From the NCBI GenBank assembly GCA_035527835.1, contig DATKZS010000026.1, positions 1 to 31,101 on the forward strand: DNA of 31,101 bases. The letters are read 5' to 3'. Every line of letters starts with the position of its first letter. The first letter of the stretch is position 1. This stretch comes from DATKZS01 sp035527835 [NCBI: bacterium]. Lineage in GTDB: Bacteria > RBG-13-61-14. Shown here piece after piece: positions 25,755-31,101 of the stretch. The notes beneath the pieces are model-generated. The model searched no databases. It was not told where the DNA came from and saw only the letters and a program-made list of their open reading frames with translations. The position numbers and the translations under genes were made by a program.

Positions 25755-25842
25755 CAAGAAGCAAGAAGCCAGAATCAAGGAACAGGAATCCAGAAGCCGG
25801 CTGAGCGCTTCTTTCTCCTTGCTTCTGGATTCTTGCTTCTTG
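25755..25842. repeat. Inverted repeat with heptamer arms between NYN and ABC-F genes
   Basis: The left arm (25755-25781) consists of CAAGAAG-type heptamers. The right arm (25816-25842) is its inverse with about two mismatches. The loop of 34 bases contains a further partial unit pair. Confidence 0.85.
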
Positions 25843-25880
25843 TTTCCCTTCTCATATGGCTTGGGTTACTTACAATCGGG

Positions 25881-26441
25881 TCAGAGCACGTCCCCCTGCG
25901 GTTTTTCCACCTGCTCCCTGATATCCTCCAGGAACAGGAGCTGGATCTGGTTTTCCTGATAGGTATTGATGGTATCACCGGGAAGGGTCCATTTCCAGGC
26001 GATGACCTTGACCTTGCGTCCCGCCCGTCTCACCTGCACGATGGCGTCGAAGTAATCCCGGTCCGAGCTCATGACCAGGGCCGCGTCAAAGGCGTCGTTA
26101 CAGAGGTCGCACAGGATCTGGGTGGCGAGCCCCACGTCCACGCCCTTCTCGGTGGGCACCCATTCCTCGTGCCCGCACCGGGGGCAGTTGACCTTGCGAT
26201 GGGCCAGCCGGTAGGTATGGACCAGGAAGCCGAGCTCGCCGCGCAAGGAGCGGTAGAACCGGGCCTGCTTATCGCGGGGGACATCGAGTTCGGAGGCGAA
26301 GAAATGGACGGTCGTGATCGGGCCTTCAAGCTCTTGCAGGTAATTGCGCACCCGGCGATAGCTCGGGCGCCATCCGGATTTCTTGCAGCCCCGGAAAATA
26401 TTGGAGTTGTCAATGTAGAGCGAGATCCTGGCGGGCGCCAT
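25881..26441 (-). CDS. NYN-domain (PIN-like) putative ribonuclease
   Basis: This 186-residue protein has the acidic site of NYN/PIN-like nucleases: Asp11 in LYIDNSNIF, Asp102 in EKGVDVGLATQIL and Asp127/Asp129 in MSSDRDYFDAI. Two CxxC pairs (Cys86/Cys89 and Cys111/Cys114) flank the second acidic residue and could bind zinc, an addition not found in plain NYN domains. The start at 26441 is decided by a strong AGGGGAGGTG upstream; an in-frame codon 39 bases earlier lies inside the inserted element. RNA cleavage is inferred from the family. A mobile element occupies its upstream region. Confidence 0.85.
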   Translation of the reverse strand: MAPARISLYIDNSNIFRGCKKSGWRPSYRRVRNYLQELEGPITTVHFFASELDVPRDKQARFYRSLRGELGFLVHTYRLAHRKVNCPRCGHEEWVPTEKGVDVGLATQILCDLCNDAFDAALVMSSDRDYFDAIVQVRRAGRKVKVIAWKWTLPGDTINTYQENQIQLLFLEDIREQVEKPQGDVL

Positions 26442-26447
26442 TTTCAC

Positions 26448-26456
26448 CTCCCCTCT
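26448..26456 (-). promoter_or_regulatory. Target duplication overlapping the NYN Shine-Dalgarno
   Basis: CTCCCCTCT on the plus strand (AGAGGGGAG on the coding strand) is repeated exactly at 26713-26721. This copy forms part of the AGGGGAGGTG ribosome site of the NYN gene, six bases from its ATG. Confidence 0.8.
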
Positions 26457-26712
26457 CAGTGCTGTCCAGAATGAAGGCACAAGAAAAACGCCAAGACGCC
26501 GAGAACGCCAAGGGCGATGTTTTTATTAAATTCTCAAGCCGGCCTCCCGGCAGTTTAATCTTTCTTGGCGTTCCCGTCAGCGGGTCCGCCAAGCGGGTTG
26601 GAGTCAAGGCGATGCGTCTTTTTCCGAGACTTGCCGCCAGGAAACATCCGGTTTTACTTGGCGAACCTTGGCGTCTTGGCGTTTTCCTTGATGTCTATTT
26701 TGGACAAGAGTG
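26457..26712 (-). mobile_element. MITE-like element, copy C, inserted at the NYN start region
   Basis: This 256-bp element is bounded by exact 9-bp direct repeats CTCCCCTCT. Its termini are CAGTGCTGTCC (left) and GGACAAGAGTG (right), an imperfect inverted pair that shares TGTCC. The subterminal arms carry CGCCAAG units and their inverse. It is collinear with the reverse complement of 2081-2345. An internal stem CTTGGCG/CGCCAAG encloses a small CCCG/CGGG hairpin. There is no transposase. Removing it with one duplication restores an uninterrupted leader and ribosome site for the NYN gene. Confidence 0.9.
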
Positions 26713-26721
26713 CTCCCCTCT
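26713..26721. repeat. Second 9-bp target site duplication of element C
   Basis: This is an exact copy of CTCCCCTCT at the far side of the element, away from the NYN gene. Confidence 0.85.
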
Positions 26722-26760
26722 ATGAAAACTTTTAGCGAAGCCGGACCGCTATAATTCTAA

Positions 26761-26766
26761 ATTATA
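26761..26766 (-). promoter_or_regulatory. Perfect -10 box, likely the original NYN promoter
   Basis: TATAAT on the minus strand lies in an AT-rich stretch (26713-26802) between the PanE-like gene and the inserted element. No good -35 is seen. If real, the element now lies in the 5' leader of the NYN mRNA. Confidence 0.35.
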
Positions 26767-26802
26767 TTAAAAATAAAATGGCTCTTGCCCGCGGGCCGGG
26801 CC

Positions 26803-27741
26803 TCAAATCCTGGCGGCGTAGGTCTCTTCGAGCGCGCTTACCAGCTGGGCCAGCGTTGCGTTGGCCGGAGCGCTCATTGCCAGGGCGGCCGCCTCGCGGG
26901 CGACGGCCCCGTTGATCTCTCTGATCTCGGTCCGTTTCCGGGCGCGGACGTCGGCCAACATGCTGGAGATGTTTTCGGCGGTGGCGCGGGCCACCGCGAG
27001 CGCCTTTTCCAGGGGGTCCGGGAAGAGGAGACGGATGCCTTTTTTATCGCATATTTTCACGGTCTCGTCCACGGCCCGGGCCATGAGCTCCCGGGCCGCG
27101 GCCGATCCGGGAAGCGCTCCGTTTTTCACCCCGAGGATGGCGGTCAGGGGATTGATGGCGGCGTTGATCACGAGCTTGCTCCAGATCAGCGCTTCGAGGT
27201 CATTGGTGGTGGCGGTCTCGATCCCGCTTTGGTGGAACAGGGCCGCGATTTTATCGGCGCGCTTCACTCCTGCCCCCGGCTCTCCGATCACGGTCTCGCC
27301 GCGGCCGGCGTGGCGCACGTGTCCGGGCGCGACCAGGTTGGCGCCTTGCGCGGTGGTGCCGCCCAGGGCCCGGTCCGGGCCGAAGATCCGGACCAGGGTC
27401 TCCACGTTGCCGAGCCCGTTCTGCAGGGAAAGGACCAGGGTGTCCGGCCCGGCCAGCGGCCGTGACCGCTCGGCGGCATGGGCGGTGTCATACGCCTTGA
27501 CGCAGATCACTATGAGGCCGGCTGCTCCCGGCCCGTGCGGGTCGCTGGTGACGCGGACGCGGTGCACGCTCCGAGCGCCGCCGCTTTCCACGATCACGCC
27601 CTGTTTTGCGATCAGCGCCGCGCGCTCCGCGTCCTTGTCCAGCAGCCAGACCTCGCGGCCGGGGGCGTCCAGCAGCCCGGCGAACAGGCACCCCATGGCG
27701 CCAGGCCCCACGATCACTATTTTGCGCTCTCTCTCGCTCAT
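26803..27741 (-). CDS. Ketopantoate reductase family protein (PanE/ApbA-like)
   Basis: This 312-residue NADP-dependent reductase has a Rossmann motif VGPGAMG at 11-17, QNGLGN at 107-112, and the substrate-domain block WSKLVINAAINPLTAILG with Lys189 as the likely catalytic base. The C-terminal stretch ENISSMLADV continues the PanE pattern. PanE reduces 2-dehydropantoate to pantoate in coenzyme A synthesis. No other pan gene is nearby and paralogues with other 2-keto substrates are common, so I leave the symbol blank. It has its own probable promoter. Confidence 0.88.
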   Translation of the reverse strand: MSERERKIVIVGPGAMGCLFAGLLDAPGREVWLLDKDAERAALIAKQGVIVESGGARSVHRVRVTSDPHGPGAAGLIVICVKAYDTAHAAERSRPLAGPDTLVLSLQNGLGNVETLVRIFGPDRALGGTTAQGANLVAPGHVRHAGRGETVIGEPGAGVKRADKIAALFHQSGIETATTNDLEALIWSKLVINAAINPLTAILGVKNGALPGSAAARELMARAVDETVKICDKKGIRLLFPDPLEKALAVARATAENISSMLADVRARKRTEIREINGAVAREAAALAMSAPANATLAQLVSALEETYAARI

Positions 27742-27760
27742 GCGCCGCCCCCGTATTAGG

Positions 27761-27790
27761 ATACTACCAAGTCAAGGCCGGATCATGCAA
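27761..27790 (-). promoter_or_regulatory. Candidate promoter of the PanE-like gene
   Basis: Minus strand TTGCAT (27790-27785), 18 bases, TAGTAT (27766-27761). The start codon lies about 13 bases after the expected transcription start, with GGGGG as ribosome site. Confidence 0.42.
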
Positions 27791-27928
27791 CAGCCGGAGC
27801 AACAAGGCGGGGCAGGGGATGAGCGCAAACTATATGAGCCGCAAAAATGGGAGGCGGGCCGAAGCGGCGGCGGCGGTGGTCTTGGGCTGGGATGGGCGGC
27901 AAGGGTTGCGGCATCATGCGATGCGTGT

Positions 27929-27950
27929 CCCGGGTTTACTTTGGCCCGGG
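27929..27950 (-). terminator. Possible hairpin after the minor pilin operon
   Basis: CCCGGG arms 6 bp long with a 10-base loop, about 31 bases after the pilX stop. No T-run follows. I see nothing else in the 240-base gap 27742-27981 apart from this hairpin and the promoter candidate. Confidence 0.3.
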
Positions 27951-27981
27951 TTTCAGATGGAGGAGCGCCGCGCCGGGGCGA

Positions 27982-28533
27982 TTAGAAGGCCGCTTTTCTG
28001 ACCCGGAAGACGACTTCGAGGCTCCTTTTTATCATGGGCCGCTTGGCCCAGTCGAATAATGCGATATCCTTGAAGGTGGACCTCTGCCCCTCGCTGACCA
28101 TTCCCAGGGAATCAACCCTGACGGTAACGAACATGAAGCTGCTCATTTGGCCCCCATACTTGCTGTAGGCCTTGATTTCGCCCGGCGGCTGCTCGGTCCT
28201 TCCGCCCATGGTGAGCAGGACTTGGAATTGCGCCCTGTCAACCTCGGTTTTCCCGGCGTTGGTGGAGGATTTGAGACCTATGGTGTTGCCTTCATTGGAA
28301 TTGGTGACGAAATAGGTGTCGTTGTTCCCGGCGAAGGCCATCCCGAAAAAAGCTCCCTCTTCCGCCGCACTCAAGGCCTCCTCGGCCAGGCGGAGGTTGC
28401 GGGAGGCGCTGACGTCCATGGTGGACATGGCCACGAGCCCGAAGCCCATGAAGGTCAAGGCCAGGAGGAAGATGATCGCGGTGATCAAGGCCTGGCCTGA
28501 TTCGCCCCTGGTTTGCTTGGCCGAAATATTCAT
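27982..28533 (-). CDS. pilX: PilX-like type IV pilus assembly protein
   Basis: This 183-residue minor-pilin-type protein has one N-terminal helix (ESGQALITAIIFLLALTFMG, 11-30), followed by MSTMDVSASRNLRLAEEALSAAEEG. That order of hydrophobic stalk and Ala/Glu-rich helix is typical of PilX. The prepilin peptidase site is not of the GFxxxE kind, as is common for PilX. The start has GAGGAGGG upstream, which decides it over an earlier in-frame ATG. It is the third gene of a pilV-pilW-pilX operon, 13 bases after pilW. PilY1, which often follows in such loci, is absent. Confidence 0.83.
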   Translation of the reverse strand: MNISAKQTRGESGQALITAIIFLLALTFMGFGLVAMSTMDVSASRNLRLAEEALSAAEEGAFFGMAFAGNNDTYFVTNSNEGNTIGLKSSTNAGKTEVDRAQFQVLLTMGGRTEQPPGEIKAYSKYGGQMSSFMFVTVRVDSLGMVSEGQRSTFKDIALFDWAKRPMIKRSLEVVFRVRKAAF

Positions 28534-28546
28534 TTTTCCCTCCTCG

Positions 28547-29638
28547 TTAATACGTGCAGGGCACAATTTTGCAATTCAGCAGGTTAAAGCCCATGTTTCT
28601 GACGCGGACGGAGGTGGAGAACTCCCGGAGCAGGGGCTTTTTGTCCCTGAATTTGTCCGACCAGGTAAAGAGAGTGATCCGGACGCCGCGGGTGGTGCAG
28701 GGGTCGCAGACAATGCCCTTGTCCAACTCGATGGTCTCGTCGCCGCCGGCCCCCACCGCCGCCAGGTCATAGGCCAACTGGAGGTTGACCACGCCCTGGG
28801 CCATTATGACCTCGGTGTAATCGTTTGGGGTGACTTTTCCGGGGGTATAGTAATTGCGCGAGTATAACGCCGGCTGGCGGTTTCCCCCCGGGCCCACGTC
28901 TTGGGGCATAACGAAGTACACGCGCAGAAATATGGGGGACACCACCGCCGGAGGGACCACCCCCCCGCTTATGGTGTAGCCGGTGAGGATGGATGCGGAG
29001 TAATCATTAGAGAAGTTCCCGTCGATGGAAATGGTGCCCTCGTAGGGGGTGCTGCCGGCGACCGCGGAGGTGAAGGGGAACAGCTCCGCCTTGATGGCGG
29101 CGCCGGGCGTTCCGATCATGGCCCAGGCCGGCTTCATATAGCCCTCGCCCATGAAAGCCCTCACGTCGTTCACGGAAATTTTGTTATTGGTGGAGTGGAC
29201 GTCGCTTTTCAGCGAGGTGGTCTGCCGGGCGAAATTGCCCACGATGGCGATGGCGTCCGTGGGGCCAATGTCTTCAATCGTCTTGATGTCATTGATGATT
29301 GCCGTGATGTAGGTGGAGCAGCCGGGGAGCACGGTGGTCCCGTCCTTGATGCTCATCACCGGATACACGCCGGCGGTGGCCAGGACCTTCTCCCAGCCCA
29401 GCGGCAGTCCCGTGTAGCCCGCCATGCGGATGTCGCGCGCCATCATGAAAAGCGCCGTCCGGGAGGCGGCCTGAGACTTGGTCAGGTCCGTCTGCTGCTG
29501 GAAAACTTTCGACTGGTTATTGAAAGCCCCGATCAGCGCGGCCAGAACGATCCCCGTGATCGCGATCGTAACCAGGATCTCGATCAGGGTAAAGCCCGCC
29601 TGCCTTGGTCTTGACTGGGCCTGGTCCTTCATCTTCAT
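28547..29638 (-). CDS. pilW: PilW-like type IV minor pilin
   Basis: This is a 363-residue prepilin. The leader MKMKDQAQSRPRQAG ends at Gly15 and the mature protein begins FTLIEILVTIAITG, with Glu at position 5 as required by prepilin peptidase PilD. The membrane helix covers about 16-36, followed by QAASRTALFMMARDIRMAGY, the usual PilW continuation. The large globular part is poorly conserved, with cysteines near the C-terminus (CDPC, NCKIVPC) that may form disulfides. A ribosome site TAAGGAGA overlaps the pilV stop. It is expected in the pilus tip/initiation complex with PilV and PilX. Confidence 0.87.
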   Translation of the reverse strand: MKMKDQAQSRPRQAGFTLIEILVTIAITGIVLAALIGAFNNQSKVFQQQTDLTKSQAASRTALFMMARDIRMAGYTGLPLGWEKVLATAGVYPVMSIKDGTTVLPGCSTYITAIINDIKTIEDIGPTDAIAIVGNFARQTTSLKSDVHSTNNKISVNDVRAFMGEGYMKPAWAMIGTPGAAIKAELFPFTSAVAGSTPYEGTISIDGNFSNDYSASILTGYTISGGVVPPAVVSPIFLRVYFVMPQDVGPGGNRQPALYSRNYYTPGKVTPNDYTEVIMAQGVVNLQLAYDLAAVGAGGDETIELDKGIVCDPCTTRGVRITLFTWSDKFRDKKPLLREFSTSVRVRNMGFNLLNCKIVPCTY

Positions 29639-29643
29639 TCTCC

Positions 29644-30279
29644 TTACAGGTCTTCCGTCCGAATTGAACTTATTTCGACCACGTGGCCGTTCGTCGCCTT
29701 GAGCACGGTAGCGTCTATCCCCCCGGTCGTCGTGAGATCAACCGTCGCCGGCTTTCTCTTGTTGCTTTCCCACCAGATCACCTGCATCACGATCGCGATC
29801 TGGCCCTTGCCCGGGACCTGAAGCTCCGGGGGGGGGCCGCTTTTATATACACTGTCAGTGATTCCCACACAGCAGCGCTCGATGCTCCACCTTACGTAAA
29901 ATTTCATTTCGCCTGCGCTCGCCGGGAGCCCGAGCTCATTCACCGGGTTCCCCATTAACACGTGCCATTCGGAAGGATTGCTGTCGCCCAGCACTGCGTC
30001 GTACAGAACGGAGTGGCTAGGGCTGTTGCCGTCCTTGATGGAATTTCCCGCGCTATCCGAGGGCGCTTCGTTGGGGTTCACGGGGATGGGCACGGTCTTT
30101 AAAAACTCGACCTCCTTCAGCGCCAACTGCGTAGCGACCGTTATATGCCGGCTGAGGGTCAGGGTACGGATCGCAGCCACCTGGAGCTGCGCAATGGCCA
30201 GAATCCCCACCGAAAGGATGACGAGAGCCACCAGAAGCTCGATCATGCTGAACCCGCTTTGCCTGATTTTCACCTTCAT
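29644..30279 (-). CDS. pilV: PilV-like type IV minor pilin
   Basis: This 211-residue prepilin has the short leader MKVKIRQSG and mature start FSMIELLVALVILSVGILAI with Glu at position 5. After the helix, AQLQVAAIRTLTLSRHITVATQLALKEVEF follows, close to the PilV/type IV pilus modification family. Cys-Cys in ERCCVG may form a disulfide. It is the first gene of the operon; the ribosome site is GGAAGGGG and a sigma-54-type promoter lies about 90 bases upstream. It is 5 bases from pilW, so the three genes are one unit. Confidence 0.87.
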   Translation of the reverse strand: MKVKIRQSGFSMIELLVALVILSVGILAIAQLQVAAIRTLTLSRHITVATQLALKEVEFLKTVPIPVNPNEAPSDSAGNSIKDGNSPSHSVLYDAVLGDSNPSEWHVLMGNPVNELGLPASAGEMKFYVRWSIERCCVGITDSVYKSGPPPELQVPGKGQIAIVMQVIWWESNKRKPATVDLTTTGGIDATVLKATNGHVVEISSIRTEDL

Positions 30280-30366
30280 GTCATCAGCCCCTTCCTTGCC
30301 TGCTCACGCGATGCGCACGGCCCCGGATGCTCTTTTGTTTATGAATCCTTTCCGTCAATTTATCAT

Positions 30367-30383
30367 AGCACCTTCCATGCCAA
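30367..30383 (-). promoter_or_regulatory. Sigma-54-type promoter of the minor pilin operon
   Basis: The minus strand reads TTGGCATGGAAGGTGCT. This has the GG-N10-GC core and matches the -24 (TTGGCA) and -12 (TGCT) elements well. Transcription would start near 30356, giving a leader of about 77 bases. Pilin genes are often under sigma-54 and PilR control, so the site fits its context. Confidence 0.6.
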
Positions 30384-30859
30384 AATAAAAGTCCGTGCGC
30401 CCAAATAAATTTAATCAATAATTAAAGCATGTTACGCATTGCCGAACCACGGAGCGCAACCCGAACCATTGAACTTTTTGCGGGGAAACGATCGGATTTC
30501 CCATGCTCCATGCTCGCCCCTCCAGTTAAATTAGATACATGACCGGCGTCCCGAGATTGTCAACATATCAAAATAAAGGGCTTTTTTGCCGCGCCCCCGC
30601 TATTCGCGGCCCAGGCGGCCTTGGCCGGCCCTGCATACCATAATGCGCCACAAATTTTTTGATGTCAAGCCGAATCCGTGAAAAAGATTCATGAAGCGGG
30701 CGAAAAGGGGCGCTAAATATTCAGTTTTGGAAAAATCGTGCCGCGGAACCGGCCGGCCCGGGTCATTGCCGCAAGCGGGTCTGCCGCCGGTCCATGGTTG
30801 CTCCCCTCCGGCCTTTTTGCCTGGAAGCGTTTTTATAACCCCGTCAAGAATTTTTTAAC
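30384..30859. other. Gene-poor region upstream of the minor pilins
   Basis: I see no convincing gene here. A minus-strand TTGACA box at 30563-30558 precedes a 29-codon open frame (30511 down to 30422) with GGAGGGG five bases before its ATG. The matching -10 box is poor and the peptide is unrecognised. GC-rich dyads near 30740-30800 may fold but match no RNA family I know. Confidence 0.3.
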
Positions 30860-30924
30860 AAGGATATTCAGGATGTTCAGGATTAAGAAAACCGGAAATC
30901 ATCCTGGAGATTTTGAATATCCTT
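30860..30924. repeat. Imperfect inverted repeat with period-10 arms
   Basis: The left arm AAGGATATTCAGGATGTTCA and the right arm ending GAATATCCTT pair at their outer ends and again at AGGAT/ATCCT. It lies next to the following mobile element. Confidence 0.7.
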
Positions 30925-30931
30925 TTGAAGA

Positions 30932-31101
30932 CAGTGCTGTCCGAAATAAACGGACCGGAGAACCGCCAAGGCGCCAAGAACGCCAAGGATTATTTTTAAA
31001 CACGATTTTAAGAGGGCTTGGGTGCGAATATTTCTTGCTTGGCGCTCCCGTCGGCCGGTTCGCCAAGCCGGTTGGGGCCAACGCTGCGGAGCTGTTCTTT
31101 G
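30932..31101 (+). mobile_element. MITE-like element, copy D (right end outside window)
   Basis: It begins CAGTGCTGTCC, the same terminus as copy C, and continues as copy A with 3 differences in 157 bases (30945-31101 against 1-157). The preceding 9 bases TTTTGAAGA are the expected left target duplication, but its partner lies outside the window. It does not match the flank of copy A (AACTTTTAA), so A and D are independent insertions. Confidence 0.78.

Noticed and set aside
26459-26725. A peptide frame inside the mobile elements (LGVP...RLFP...) that looks similar between copies
   Set aside because: The similarity follows from DNA identity. Frames are broken between copies (copy C shifts in its right half), there is no ribosome site, and no transposase motif is present.
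30740-30840. GC-rich dyads considered as a c-di-GMP (GEMM) riboswitch before the pilins
   Set aside because: The conserved GEMM core sequences are not found on either strand.

Overview
The window reads as a chromosomal stretch of a free-living, GC-rich Gram-negative bacterium. An Mla/MCE lipid transport operon, type IV minor pilins, a short ArgA-type acetyltransferase and a DUF6178 protein together point to the Desulfobacterota/former Deltaproteobacteria or a neighbouring candidate phylum. This is inference from gene content; there is no rRNA or tRNA gene. Both ends lie inside near-identical copies of one repeat (154 of 157 bases by my count), so the window is probably a contig that broke at a multicopy element.

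Layout. 278-3549: mlaE-mlaF-mlaD, with a palindrome between E and F and a 265-bp miniature transposable element between F and D. 3732-5574: an ArgA-like acetyltransferase and a secreted M14 zinc carboxypeptidase. 5686-9222: a translationally coupled cassette of ABC ATPase, ABC-2 permease and secreted FG-GAP protein. 9454-11532: a membrane-anchored alkaline-phosphatase-superfamily protein of visibly lower GC, on the minus strand. 11656-17362, plus strand: a lone DUF433 protein, an SCP2-type thiolase, an NMO-like flavoprotein, a four-helix-bundle gene with a frameshifted tail, a DUF1285 protein, a Na+/solute symporter and two small membrane proteins. 17483-18316 (minus): a Cys-rich protein, divergent from a Crp/Fnr regulator (18493-19176). 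19274-30279 is all minus strand: DUF6178, a MEMO-like protein, an SDR, an ABC-F ATPase, an NYN-domain protein, a PanE-like reductase and the pilV-pilW-pilX minor pilin operon, which starts from a good sigma-54-type site.

The most striking content is non-coding. Two internal copies (2081-2345 and 26457-26712) of a 256-265 bp element without a transposase are each bounded by an exact 9-bp target duplication. In both cases the duplicated 9-mer is the purine-rich Shine-Dalgarno region of the next gene, so each insertion rebuilt the ribosome binding site it hit. The element is built of CGCCAAG units and carries a conserved internal stem with paired changes between copies. Separately, most gene-free gaps hold a long palindrome whose arms are short tandem units of period 7, 8-9 or 10. 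The unit sequence differs at each site but the architecture is the same.

Most gene calls rest on clear motifs. Functions are uncertain for the FG-GAP protein, the Cys-rich protein, the DUF6178, DUF1285 and DUF433 proteins and the two small membrane proteins. All motif positions and alignments were made by eye; no search or folding program was run.
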